A DNA stretch of 64,000 nt from Klebsiella planticola ATCC 33531 (GTDB lineage Bacteria > Pseudomonadota > Gammaproteobacteria > Enterobacterales > Enterobacteriaceae), in NCBI RefSeq assembly GCF_000735435.1, contig NZ_JMPP01000055.1:231222-295221 (forward strand), written 5' to 3'. Shown one piece after another: positions 33,338-42,016 of the stretch. The position numbers were made by a program, and so were the translations under genes. Every line of letters starts with the position of its first letter. Position 1 is the first letter of the stretch. Below the pieces are notes generated by a model. It searched no databases. It was not told where the DNA came from and was given only the letters and a program-made list of their open reading frames with translations.

Positions 33338-35014
33338 ATGGATTTGTTTCTTGTTGTAGTTTTGCTTTTAGCCATACTCTCCCCCATTTTGGCTGTCATT
33401 TTGCTCAAGAAGAGCAAACAATATAAGATCGAGATCAAGGCACTTAGTGACCGCAATGTAACTCTGTCGAATGAATTGAGTGAAAGCCAAGAACATTTAG
33501 CGAATGCTATACGAGAGCACTCAGATCTGGAGGGGAGAGCTGCTCCATTGTGGCGATATGAAGAACTGCATAGTGCGGTTCTGGATGCAGAAAAGACGAT
33601 AAAAACAGCAGACTCGATTGCTAAAAGCACAGTGAATGAAGCGCAACTTAAAGCCTCCAGCATCGTTTTAGAAGCAAATAATCAAGCCCGACTCACAATA
33701 AGTAATGCTAACAACGAAGCAGTTGTAATAACTAAAGACGCTCGCGATTCTCGTTTAAAAGCCAAGGAACGATTGGACAACGCCAATAGTAGGGCAGATG
33801 AGCTAATCTCAAATGCAAATGATAATGCGATGAAAATAATCGAAGATGCTGAGACACGTGCAAAAGAAATTGCCGGGTCCGCATACGAAGCGAAAGAGTT
33901 TGCAGAAACCTACCAAGCTGTAGCCAACTCAATGAAAAATAAAATTGAAGGGTATGGTGATGAATGGATAGTTCCAAATCGAAGCGTTTTGGACGAATTG
34001 GCAGATAATTATGAATTTACAGATGCAGGGAAAGAACTGCAAAAAGCTAGAGAATTAACCAAGTCTCTTATCAAAACAAGCAAAGCGGCAAGTTGTGAGT
34101 ACGTCGAACCGAACAGACGAAACACCGCAATAAAATTTGTACTAGATGCTTTTAATGGAAAGGTCGATAGCACCCTTTCAAAAATAAAACATAATAACTA
34201 CGGTAAATTATCCCAAGAAATAAAAGATGCTTTTGAGCTTGTGAATTATAACGGTTCTGCCTTTAGGTCAGCCAAGATCACTGATATCTTCTTACAGGCC
34301 CGTCTCAACGAGCTTAAATGGGGAGTAGCTGTAAATGAAATTATGCTCGAAGAAAGAGAAGAGCAAAGACGAATCAAAGAGCAGTTGCGTGAAGAAGAAA
34401 AAGCGCGTCGCGAGTACGAAAAAGCGATAAAAGAAGCTGAAAAAGAAGAAAAAACCATTCAGCTGGCCATTGATAAAGCAACTAAAGAACTGATGCTCGC
34501 AGGCGAAGAACAACGTATATCCCTCGAACAGAGACTGGCTGAGCTGCAAGTTAAATATGAAGAAGCTGAATCCAAAAACCAACGGGCTATTTCGATGGCA
34601 CAGCAAACTCGCTCAGGTCACGTATATGTGATCAGTAACATTGGCTCGTTTGGGGAAAACGTTTATAAGATTGGGATGACGCGCAGACTTGAACCCCTTG
34701 ATCGCGTTCGTGAACTTGGTGATGCCAGCGTACCTTTTTCATTCGATGTGCATGCAATGATCTACAGTGATGATGCACCATCACTCGAAAATTATCTTCA
34801 CAAAGTGTTTAACGATAAGCAAGTGAACAAAGTTAACTCACGCAAAGAGTTCTTCAATGTTGGTATAAAAGACATCAAATCTACGATTCAAGAAATGAGT
34901 ATTGATGCGCATTGGACGATGTTTGCAGAGGCTAAAGAGTATCGTGAGTCACTAGCCATAACTGAAAAAATCCTTACTGATAAAATCCCCGAAGATGAAC
35001 TGATCGTTGCTTAG
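33338..35014 (+). CDS. DUF4041/T5orf172 GIY-YIG-like coiled-coil cargo protein
   Basis: 558 residues. One N-terminal membrane helix (about 3-22), a long Ala/Asn/Glu-rich coiled coil (about 25-205), a DUF4041-like middle (about 210-345), a very charged Glu/Lys/Arg helix (about 340-425), and a C-terminal T5orf172/MUG113 domain from residue 427: SGHVYVISN, VYKIGMTRR, RVRELG, then ENYLHKVF and RKEFFNV. That domain is related to GIY-YIG nucleases. Starts 20 bases after cI with AAAAGGA, so lysogenic expression is likely. AT-rich. A membrane-tethered nuclease acting on incoming phage DNA is the inference. Confidence 0.75.
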   Translation: MDLFLVVVLLLAILSPILAVILLKKSKQYKIEIKALSDRNVTLSNELSESQEHLANAIREHSDLEGRAAPLWRYEELHSAVLDAEKTIKTADSIAKSTVNEAQLKASSIVLEANNQARLTISNANNEAVVITKDARDSRLKAKERLDNANSRADELISNANDNAMKIIEDAETRAKEIAGSAYEAKEFAETYQAVANSMKNKIEGYGDEWIVPNRSVLDELADNYEFTDAGKELQKARELTKSLIKTSKAASCEYVEPNRRNTAIKFVLDAFNGKVDSTLSKIKHNNYGKLSQEIKDAFELVNYNGSAFRSAKITDIFLQARLNELKWGVAVNEIMLEEREEQRRIKEQLREEEKARREYEKAIKEAEKEEKTIQLAIDKATKELMLAGEEQRISLEQRLAELQVKYEEAESKNQRAISMAQQTRSGHVYVISNIGSFGENVYKIGMTRRLEPLDRVRELGDASVPFSFDVHAMIYSDDAPSLENYLHKVFNDKQVNKVNSRKEFFNVGIKDIKSTIQEMSIDAHWTMFAEAKEYRESLAITEKILTDKIPEDELIVA

Positions 35015-35030
35015 CTAAGGAGAGTTTGTA

Positions 35031-35960
35031 ATGAAATTTAAAGCTAATTCCATTAGAACATTAGATCGTTTTTTGAAATGTTGTGGTGGTCAAGAAAATA
35101 TAACATTAGGTATCAAATTAGATGATTTAGGACCTGAAAAGCTAGTTGAAATTGGTTTTGGCATTTCGCCAGAAGAAGGCCTATCGATAATACCAAGTGT
35201 TATTGGTAAGTTTACTAGTTTCAATGCTAATGGAAAGGAAATCCTACGACCTGATTTGCCAAAAGAACAATACAGCGTTTCATATACAAGCACTACATAC
35301 GACTGGCATAGAAATCCTCATTATGGGATGCGCACACGAACAGCTATGCGGATAGCAAGAGAACATATTCCAGCTCCTGCTATAATGATCTCTGTTGCTA
35401 AAACAAAAAATGGGACATACATAACTTCACCTTTACTAAATTTGTCCGAAGAAAATTCAGAGTTAAACATCCACATTATAAACTTAATGCTCGAATGTTT
35501 CGATGAGATAGAAATTTTAGATACAGAAAAAGAACCATTAATAACAACAAAATTCAAAAAAGTGTTATGGACTGTATTACCTAAAGGGAAATATCCATGG
35601 GACGAAATTTCGAAAATAATAGCTTCTAACACCCAAAAAACTTCAGCATCAGATAGCGATAGAGAGGTCATTGAATCCAGACTCAAGTTAATCAATGTCT
35701 ACAAACCTGATTTCATTGCTACTGGTCATGCGGGATTCAACGGATATTTTATCTTTGGTTTTGAAAGTAAAAGTATATACGTACTTGAAAGCATTTTTCT
35801 TGATAACGCAACTTACATTTTCAAAAAAGATTGGGAAATATTATCTCAATTAACTAAAGCAGAGATCATTAATGGTGACCTTGAATATGAGCGTATCGTT
35901 CATAATAAAGTTTGGAAACGAGCAATAGGTGACCGCTTATCAAAGGCCTTAAGAACTTAA
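35031..35960 (+). CDS. Unrecognised cargo protein paired with DUF4041 gene
   Basis: 309 residues, 16 bases after the DUF4041 gene with an AAGGAG site. No signal peptide or membrane helix. The C-terminal part (about 230-305: FNGYFIFGFESKSIYVLES, ATYIFKKDWE, ERIVHNKVWKRAI) has a clear strand/aromatic pattern that looks like a conserved domain, but I cannot name it. The tight spacing suggests it works with its neighbour. AT-rich. Confidence 0.65.
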   Translation: MKFKANSIRTLDRFLKCCGGQENITLGIKLDDLGPEKLVEIGFGISPEEGLSIIPSVIGKFTSFNANGKEILRPDLPKEQYSVSYTSTTYDWHRNPHYGMRTRTAMRIAREHIPAPAIMISVAKTKNGTYITSPLLNLSEENSELNIHIINLMLECFDEIEILDTEKEPLITTKFKKVLWTVLPKGKYPWDEISKIIASNTQKTSASDSDREVIESRLKLINVYKPDFIATGHAGFNGYFIFGFESKSIYVLESIFLDNATYIFKKDWEILSQLTKAEIINGDLEYERIVHNKVWKRAIGDRLSKALRT

Positions 35961-36024
35961 GTAGATGATGTTTGAATTTATGAAATTCATACATTGACCA
36001 CTGTTCAAACATACAGTTAAATTT

Positions 36025-36049
36025 AGCCCTCAAACATGAGGGCTTTTTT
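36025..36049 (+). terminator. Intrinsic terminator abutting the int start codon
   Basis: AGCCCTCA (36025-36032) and TGAGGGCT (36037-36044) form a perfect eight-pair stem with a four-base loop, followed by T to 36049; the int ATG begins at 36050. It would end the cI-cargo transcript and limit int expression to read-through. Confidence 0.88.
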
Positions 36050-37102
36050 ATGGCAGTACGAAAACTCGACACAGGTAAATGGATATGCGAATGCTACCCC
36101 GCAGGGCGCAGCGGGCGGCGTGTGCGTAAACAGTTCGCCACCAAAGGTGAAGCATTGGCTTTTGAACGCCACACTATGGATGAGACGGAGGCGAAACCCT
36201 GGCTAGGTGAATCGGTAGACCGTCGGACGTTGAAAGACATCGTTGAACTCTGGTTCAAACTGCACGGCAAATCCCTTACCGCTGGCGAGCATGTTTACGA
36301 CAAGCTACTCTTGATGGTCGATGCCCTCGGAAATCCTCTCGCTACAGATCTCAGTTCCAAATTGTTCGCGCATTACCGTGATAAACGCCTAACGGGTGAA
36401 ATTTACTTTAGCGACAAGTGGAAAAAAGGTGCCAGCCCGGTAACTATCAACCTTGAGCAAAGCTATCTTAGCGGCGTTTTTAGCGAACTGGCCCGACTAG
36501 GTGAATGGACAGCGCCGAACCCGCTGGAAAACATGCGCAAATTCACCATCGCAGAAAAGGAGATGGCCTGGCTGACGCATGAACAAATAACTGAGCTTTT
36601 GTACGACTGCAACCGCCAAAGTCCTCTGCTCGCACTGGTCGTTAAAATCTGTCTGAGCACCGGAGCACGCTGGCGCGAAGCAGTGAATCTCACCCGCTCT
36701 CAAGTCACAAAATATCGAATCACTTTCGTCAGGACCAAAGGCAAAAAGAACCGTAGCATTCCGATCAGCAAAGAGCTGTATGAGGAAATCATTGCCCTTG
36801 ACGGCTTCAGGTTCTTTACCGACGGCTATTTCCAGTTTTTATCTGTTATGGATAAGACCTCTATCGTGCTGCCACGCGGGCAGCTTACCCACGTTCTGCG
36901 CCACACATTCGCTGCTCATTTTATGATGTCAGGTGGAAACATCCTCGCCTTGCAGAAAATCCTAGGTCATCACGACATTAAAATGACTATGCGCTATGCT
37001 CATCTGGCACCAGATCATCTTGAAACTGCCCTGCGCTTCAACCCGTTGGCTACGCTGCCAAATGGCGACAAAGTGGCGGCAGCGGTTGGCAATGCCCCGT
37101 AG
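36050..37102 (+). CDS. int: P2-type tyrosine integrase
   Basis: 350 residues (P2 Int is 337). N-terminus MAVRKLDTGKWICECYPAGR is the P2 arm-binding type. The catalytic set is present: Arg in GARWREA (about 206), H-x-x-R in THVLRH (about 281-284), LGHH, and the nucleophile Tyr in TMRYAHL (about 316). It recombines attP with the rybB 3' end. The start codon lies at the end of a terminator T-tract, so no normal ribosome site is visible beyond the GAGGG of the hairpin. Confidence 0.95.
   Translation: MAVRKLDTGKWICECYPAGRSGRRVRKQFATKGEALAFERHTMDETEAKPWLGESVDRRTLKDIVELWFKLHGKSLTAGEHVYDKLLLMVDALGNPLATDLSSKLFAHYRDKRLTGEIYFSDKWKKGASPVTINLEQSYLSGVFSELARLGEWTAPNPLENMRKFTIAEKEMAWLTHEQITELLYDCNRQSPLLALVVKICLSTGARWREAVNLTRSQVTKYRITFVRTKGKKNRSIPISKELYEEIIALDGFRFFTDGYFQFLSVMDKTSIVLPRGQLTHVLRHTFAAHFMMSGGNILALQKILGHHDIKMTMRYAHLAPDHLETALRFNPLATLPNGDKVAAAVGNAP
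37062..37083 (+). repeat. 22-bp repeat inside the int 3' end, right copy
   Basis: Identical to 1144-1165. In the circular phage genome the two copies would flank the att core at about 93 and 49 bases in the same direction. Confidence 0.7.
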
Positions 37103-37161
37103 TCGTCACTTCTCACCACTAAACTAACTTATTGATTATTATGCAACTCGTTGTTTTAATT

Positions 37162-37187
37162 AACCCGTTTACATAAATGGGTTTTTT
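37162..37187 (+). terminator. int terminator sharing its T-tract with attR
   Basis: AACCCGTTT and AAATGGGTT pair (one G-T) around an ACAT loop, followed by T. The 3' arm end and T-tract are the attR core, so both att copies act as the end of a terminator: rybB on the left and int on the right. Confidence 0.8.
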
Positions 37188-37195
37188 GTTGCCTG
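37177..37195 (+). repeat. attR core
   Basis: ATGGGTTTTTTGTTGCCTG, identical to attL 1076-1094. Host DNA resumes to its right. Confidence 0.9.
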
Positions 37196-37508
37196 AGTTT
37201 TATCATCTTTAAAATTATTCAGTGACAACCGCCGGGTGCTGCCATTGGCGATAGCACGGCGACCACCGCCACATCAGCCGGGCATCCTCCCGGGACCGTG
37301 CTCCTCACCCCACCATTTCTGCTGTGCCGGGCCTCACGAATGCGTTGCCCTCCCCTTAACCACCAGGTGATGTACACTGGTACGCCGGGTGAAGCGCCAG
37401 AGTTGCACGCGTCATCAGCCAGGAACAGGGCGATCCGTTCGCGACTCCTCCCGCTTGCCCCACAGGTCAAATCATACCAATAAGGAATGTTTACCACAGG
37501 AGATGTTG
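37196..37508. other. Intergenic host DNA right of attR
   Basis: No convincing gene or RNA. It begins with the host half of the att region (ATCTTTAAAATTATTC) and then GC-rich sequence up to the ribosome site of the membrane-protein gene. Possible start codons upstream of 37509 lack family or codon support. Confidence 0.5.
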
Positions 37509-38324
37509 ATGCCCGCTTTCCCCTCTGACTTTACGATGTTTGTTTCTGAGTTCTCCGGCGCACCGCTGAGCACGACTGTCGCTGCCCTGACCGTTCTCGC
37601 CTTTCTGTTCCAGCCAGTGCGAAAAGCAGTCAATGGGATATTCAAATATAAAAAAGGCCACAGCATCGTGTTAAAGAATGCAGGGGTGCCCCCCTTCATT
37701 TTGAACTTCTTTGCCATCTCCATCCCATTGAAAAAACTGCCCTCGACAGGCAGGCCCGAGAAATTAATCACCCTCTTGTTCTCAGCTATTTTTGGATGGT
37801 CTTTGTGGTATTTTGTCCCACCGCTTATACAAACGATTACCGCCCCGCCAGACACGGCACTGTTGATTTGGAAAAAGTCAGGCGATCGCTTTTATGTTTC
37901 TAAAACAACCGCAACGGAGGCCACGGTGCTGGCGGCACCTCGATGGACCGTCTCAGCAAACGACTGTCAAGCCAATACAGCCCCGCCGAAAAATACCGCC
38001 AGCGTCCTGGACCGCGAATACCGTCATGATCTTTGCCGCTTGCTGACAACAGCCGAAGGCAAGGAGTATTTAGAAGAATCAATAAAAAACTTCAATAAAG
38101 AAATAATGATCACTTACTCATTCATTTTTATTATTGAATTTATGCTGCTATGGCTGATGTCGGGATTCTGGTTAATGATTCACTACACCAATAAAGTCAG
38201 GCGCTTTATTTTGCTTGAACAACAAAAAGCGATTCATTGCGTCCAGGGCAACTTCGCACCGACAGGTATTTACGCCATCTATCAGGAGCTGGCGGAGAGG
38301 GACGCTCGCAGGCCCCGGCGGTAA
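37509..38324 (+). CDS. Hypothetical inner-membrane protein
   Basis: 271 residues from ATG 37509, six bases after AGGAG; an ATG at 37503 touches the site and the frame opens further upstream without support. Three hydrophobic segments (about 14-35, 92-115, 208-235) with a soluble loop of about 90 residues between the last two that contains four cysteines at most and TVSANDCQ/HDLCRLL, probably periplasmic. I do not recognise it. It is not part of the E. coli rcdA-rybB interval, and its composition is less GC-rich than the neighbours. Confidence 0.65.
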   Translation: MPAFPSDFTMFVSEFSGAPLSTTVAALTVLAFLFQPVRKAVNGIFKYKKGHSIVLKNAGVPPFILNFFAISIPLKKLPSTGRPEKLITLLFSAIFGWSLWYFVPPLIQTITAPPDTALLIWKKSGDRFYVSKTTATEATVLAAPRWTVSANDCQANTAPPKNTASVLDREYRHDLCRLLTTAEGKEYLEESIKNFNKEIMITYSFIFIIEFMLLWLMSGFWLMIHYTNKVRRFILLEQQKAIHCVQGNFAPTGIYAIYQELAERDARRPRR

Positions 38325-38403
38325 CGGCATTCTCCGTCGCATTGGCATCCTCCCGGTTATTGCGCATACTTTGACGAGTTCAGTCCGGTGAGAGGGAAAG
38401 GCG

Positions 38404-39204
38404 ATGCTGGTAAAAGATAAAGTTGCCGCCATCTTCGGCGGCAGCGGTGCGATAGGCTCCGCCGTGGCGCATGCTATGGCGCGCGAGGGGGCGCGAGTCT
38501 ACCTCGGCGCGCGTGATCGGCAGAAGCTGGATCGGGTGGCGGGCGAAATTCGGGCGGCGGGCGGCAGGGCCGAAACCTTTATCGTTGATCTCCTCGACGA
38601 ACGATCGACCGCCGATCGGATAGCGCAGCTGACGCAGCAGAGCGACGGGCTCGACATCGTCGTCAATGCCACCGGCTTCGTCCATAATCAGGGCAAGGAA
38701 ATCACGACGCTATCCCTCGCCGAGTTTATGCAGGGCATCACCCCGTTCCTGGCGGCCCAGTTCAACCTGGCGAAAGCCGTTACCCCCTATATGGGCGGCG
38801 CTCGCCCGGGCGCCATTATCACCGTCGTTGCTCCGGCGGCAACAATGGCCATGCCGGGCCACCTGGGCCATATCGTCGGCTGTGCGGGTAGCGAAGCTTT
38901 TATCAAAGCGCTCGCCAGCGAACTGGGGCCGAAGAATATCCGCGTCCTCGGAGTACGCTCGCACGCCATTACCGGCGCGGTGGAGGCCGGCTCTTACACT
39001 GCGGAAGTCTTTGCTGCAAAAGCGCAGGCGATGGGATTAACGGTCGAACAGTGGGTTGGCGGCGCAGCACACAGCACTATGCTCAAACGCTTGCCGACGC
39101 TGACGCAGGTGGCCGATGTCATCACCTTTCTGGCATCCGATCGTGCCGACGCCATGACGGCAACGGTGGTTAATATGACGGCCGGCGCCACGACCGGCGG
39201 ATAA
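38404..39204 (+). CDS. Short-chain dehydrogenase-like protein with altered active site
   Basis: 266 residues of Rossmann fold: cofactor motif GGSGAIG (12-18), NATG (88-91), and late ELGPKNIRV. Aligned by eye to classical SDRs, the catalytic Y-x3-K falls on His156-x3-Cys160 and the catalytic Ser region reads VVAPAA, so normal SDR chemistry is doubtful. A GGGAAAGG ribosome site precedes ATG 38404. It converges with rcdA and is absent from the E. coli K-12 locus. Confidence 0.8.
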   Translation: MLVKDKVAAIFGGSGAIGSAVAHAMAREGARVYLGARDRQKLDRVAGEIRAAGGRAETFIVDLLDERSTADRIAQLTQQSDGLDIVVNATGFVHNQGKEITTLSLAEFMQGITPFLAAQFNLAKAVTPYMGGARPGAIITVVAPAATMAMPGHLGHIVGCAGSEAFIKALASELGPKNIRVLGVRSHAITGAVEAGSYTAEVFAAKAQAMGLTVEQWVGGAAHSTMLKRLPTLTQVADVITFLASDRADAMTATVVNMTAGATTGG

Positions 39205-39247
39205 TCCTCAGGCAGGGCAATATCTCTGCGCGCAGCGCTTTAGCGGG

Positions 39248-39796
39248 CTACTCCCCCTCTCCGGCCAGGCGTCCGACCATCAGGCGGATAGCCTGCTTTG
39301 AGAGCGGCGCGCTATCGGTGACAAAATGCAGGGTCATTCCCTCGATAAACGCATCCAGCCCGCGAGCCGTAGCCGGCTCAAACCACTGCTCCAGCGTTTG
39401 CTGACTGCGCCGCATCCAGTGCTGCATCACCGCCTTCAGCGCCGGCTGGCTGCTGCAAAACGCATACAGCTGATACATCAACTCCATATTTCGCGCGGTC
39501 GTCACCTGGGCGCTGAAGATCAGCTCGGCAATCGCATCGCAGGCCTCTTCACGGCTGCTGACCGAGGTAAAAAACTGCTGGTACTGTACGGACATATCGC
39601 GGGTAAAAATGCGAAACGCCTCTTCTATCAACGCTTCAATACCGCTGAAATAGTAGGTCAGCGAGCCTAGCGGAACCTCCGCGCAGCTGGCAATTTTACG
39701 ATGGGTGACCGCGTGAATCCCGTGGGTGGCAATGGTATCCAGCGTGGCCTGTAAAATGCGCTCCCGGCGCTGCGGATCGTTCGGTCGACGGGCCAT
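39248..39796 (-). CDS. rcdA: RcdA (YbjK), TetR-family regulator
   Basis: 182 residues. N-terminal [25 protein letters not shown] ending TYYFSG is the TetR domain, and [10 protein letters not shown] / [13 protein letters not shown] closely follow E. coli RcdA, an activator of csgD and biofilm genes. ATG 39796 has AGAGGA six bases upstream; longer frames are not supported. Divergent from ybjJ. Confidence 0.92.
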   Translation of the reverse strand: MARRPNDPQRRERILQATLDTIATHGIHAVTHRKIASCAEVPLGSLTYYFSGIEALIEEAFRIFTRDMSVQYQQFFTSVSSREEACDAIAELIFSAQVTTARNMELMYQLYAFCSSQPALKAVMQHWMRRSQQTLEQWFEPATARGLDAFIEGMTLHFVTDSAPLSKQAIRLMVGRLAGEGE

Positions 39797-39954
39797 ATCT
39801 TTCCTCTTAGTCGCTGTCATGCGCATGCTATCGGCAGCAATGTCGCGCTCCCAGGCGCCCGGTTCTTGTCCGAATACGCATTCTGAAGAATATGTACAAA
39901 TGTACACAGTCTTGCTACTGTTGTCTCCATCTTCTCATTCACAGGCGTTTACGG

Positions 39955-41157
39955 ATGACAGCGCAAACCTCCCGCCGGGCCTTACAGCTCCGACTCTGGG
40001 CCCTCTTCATGTTCTTCTTTATCCCTGGATTGCTGATGGCCTCATGGGCTACCCGTACTCCGGCGATCCGTGACCTGCTGACGCTGTCAACGGCGGAAAT
40101 GGGCATCGTTTTATTTGGCCTGTCGATTGGTTCGATGAGCGGGATTCTCTGCTCGGCGTGGCTGGTCAAACGTTTTGGCACCCGCAAGGTGATTCGCACC
40201 ACCATGTCGTGCGCCGTGGTCGGCATGATAGTGCTCAGCGTGGCGCTGTGGCTCACCTCGGCGGTCCTGTTTGCCATCGGGCTGGCCATTTTCGGCGCCA
40301 GCTTCGGTTCGGCGGAGGTGGCTATTAACGTCGAAGGCGCCGCCGTCGAGCGCGAAATGAATAAAACCGTCCTGCCGATGATGCATGGATTTTACAGCTT
40401 CGGTACGCTGTTCGGCGCCGGCGTGGGGATGGCGGTGACCGGTTTTGGTCTGCCCGCCGCACCGCATATTCTGCTGGCTGCGCTGGTGGCGATTGCCCCG
40501 ATCGCCATTGCGATTCGCGCCATCCCGGACGGGACCGGAAAAAATGCGGCAGAAAGCGCGCATCATGAAGAAAAAGGTCTGCCGGTATGGCGTGATGTTC
40601 AGCTGTTGCTGATTGGCGTCGTGGTGCTGGCGATGGCCTTTGCTGAAGGGTCTGCCAACGACTGGCTGCCGCTGCTGATGGTGGATGGTCACGGCTTCAG
40701 CCCCACCTCTGGCTCCTTGATTTACGCCGGCTTCACCCTCGGGATGACAATCGGTCGCTTTACCGGCGGCTGGTTTATCGATCGCTACAGCCGGGTCACG
40801 GTAGTACGCGCCAGCGCCCTTATGGGCGCGCTGGGCATCGGCCTGATCATCTTCGTCGACAACCCGTGGGTGGCCGGCGTCTCGGTACTGCTGTGGGGCC
40901 TTGGCGCATCGCTCGGTTTCCCGCTGACCATTTCCGCCGCCAGCGACACCGGCCCCGATGCACCGAAGCGCGTCAGCGTGGTGGCGATAACCGGCTATCT
41001 TGCCTTCCTGGTCGGGCCGCCGCTGCTGGGCTTCCTTGGCGAACACTTCGGCCTGCGCAGCGCCATGATGGTGGTGCTGGGTCTGGTCATGGTAGCGGCG
41101 TTGGTCGCCAGAGCGGTGGCAAAACCACACAATGAACCTGTCATGGAGAACAGTTAA
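39955..41157 (+). CDS. ybjJ: YbjJ, MFS transporter
   Basis: 400 residues, twelve-helix major facilitator. [20 protein letters not shown] and [15 protein letters not shown] match E. coli YbjJ almost residue by residue. Substrate unproven. Start chosen at 39955 to match the family; the frame opens 63 bases upstream. Its stop overlaps the ybjI start (TAATG), so the two are co-translated. Confidence 0.92.
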   Translation: MTAQTSRRALQLRLWALFMFFFIPGLLMASWATRTPAIRDLLTLSTAEMGIVLFGLSIGSMSGILCSAWLVKRFGTRKVIRTTMSCAVVGMIVLSVALWLTSAVLFAIGLAIFGASFGSAEVAINVEGAAVEREMNKTVLPMMHGFYSFGTLFGAGVGMAVTGFGLPAAPHILLAALVAIAPIAIAIRAIPDGTGKNAAESAHHEEKGLPVWRDVQLLLIGVVVLAMAFAEGSANDWLPLLMVDGHGFSPTSGSLIYAGFTLGMTIGRFTGGWFIDRYSRVTVVRASALMGALGIGLIIFVDNPWVAGVSVLLWGLGASLGFPLTISAASDTGPDAPKRVSVVAITGYLAFLVGPPLLGFLGEHFGLRSAMMVVLGLVMVAALVARAVAKPHNEPVMENS

Positions 41158-41969
41158 TGAGCATCAAACTGATTGCGGTAGACATGGATGGCACCTTTTT
41201 AAGCGATGCCAAAACCTACAATCGACCGCGTTTCCTGAACCAGTATCAGCGTATGCGCGAACAGAATATTCGCTTTGTCGTCGCCAGCGGCAACCAGTAT
41301 TACCAGCTGATTTCATTTTTCCCGGACATCGCCCACGAGATAGCCTTTGTTGCTGAAAACGGCGGCTGGGTGGTCAGCGCTGGCGATGACGTTTTTAACT
41401 GTCAGTTGCCAAAAGATCATTTCCACACCGTCATCGACTATCTGCAGACGCTGTCCGATATTGAAATTATCGCCTGCGGTAAACGCAGCGCGTATACCCT
41501 GAATAGCTATAACGATGAGTTAAAGACGGTCGCCGCGAAATATTACCATCGCCTGCAGTTGGTGGATGACTTCAACCATATCGATGACGTGATACTGAAA
41601 TTCGGCCTCAACGTGCCTGACCAGCTGATTCCACAAATCCAGCCGCAGCTACACGCGGCGTTGGGCGATATGGTGACCGCCGTGGCAACCGGCTACGGCA
41701 GCATCGATCTGATTATTCCCGGCGTGCACAAAGCCAACGGTCTGCGTATTTTGCAACAGCGCTGGGGCATTGATAATCATGAAGTCGTCGCTTTTGGCGA
41801 CAGCGGAAACGATATTGAAATGCTGCAACATGCCGGATTTGGCTTTGCGATGGCCAACGCGGCAGCACCGGTGAAAGCCGTCGCCGGCTTCGATGCGCCG
41901 CATAACAATGAAGAAGGTGTGCTGCACATCATCGACAAAGTGCTGAATCGCGAAGCGCCGTTCGCCTGA
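41157..41969 (+). CDS. ybjI: YbjI, HAD-superfamily (Cof-type) phosphatase
   Basis: 270 residues. Motif I DMDGTFLS (residues 9-16), the SGNQ motif II, and FGDSGNDIEML motif IV show an active HAD hydrolase with a Cof-type cap. In E. coli the homologue dephosphorylates FMN and sugar phosphates. Coupled to ybjJ. Confidence 0.92.
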   Translation: MSIKLIAVDMDGTFLSDAKTYNRPRFLNQYQRMREQNIRFVVASGNQYYQLISFFPDIAHEIAFVAENGGWVVSAGDDVFNCQLPKDHFHTVIDYLQTLSDIEIIACGKRSAYTLNSYNDELKTVAAKYYHRLQLVDDFNHIDDVILKFGLNVPDQLIPQIQPQLHAALGDMVTAVATGYGSIDLIIPGVHKANGLRILQQRWGIDNHEVVAFGDSGNDIEMLQHAGFGFAMANAAAPVKAVAGFDAPHNNEEGVLHIIDKVLNREAPFA

Positions 41970-41975
41970 TCGTTG

Positions 41976-42005
41976 TCCGGGTGCGGCAGCCGTGCCCCAC
42001 CCGGA
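41976..42005. repeat. REP-like hairpin between convergent ybjI and mdfA
   Basis: TCCGGGTG and CACCCGGA form an eight-pair stem. It lies in the 47-base gap between two converging genes and probably protects or ends both messages. Confidence 0.6.
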
Positions 42006-42016
42006 ACGCTTCGCCG

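Larger units (their letters stand above)
1076..37195. mobile_element. P2/186-type prophage integrated at the 3' end of rybB
   Basis: The element is bounded by 19-bp identical direct repeats (1076-1094 and 37177-37195). It contains a full P2-order late gene set from ogr to Q, a 186-like control region (CI-type repressor, CII, Fil, Cox/Apl), replication gene A, a cos-like sequence and a tyrosine integrase next to attR. No essential gene looks broken, so it may be inducible. Gene B of P2 is missing, as in 186. No tail-fibre assembly gene G and no lysA were found. Three AT-rich cargo loci sit at 14775-16529, 24963-27843 and 33338-35960. About 36.1 kb, a little longer than P2 and 186. Confidence 0.95.

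Noticed and set aside
1076..37195. CRISPR array, tRNA gene or insertion sequence within the prophage
   Set aside because: I saw no regularly spaced repeats, no cloverleaf-like sequence and no transposase frame.
40111..41130. Long minus-strand open frame (339 codons) opposite ybjJ
   Set aside because: His/Gln/Arg/Gly-rich antisense shadow of a well-supported MFS gene.
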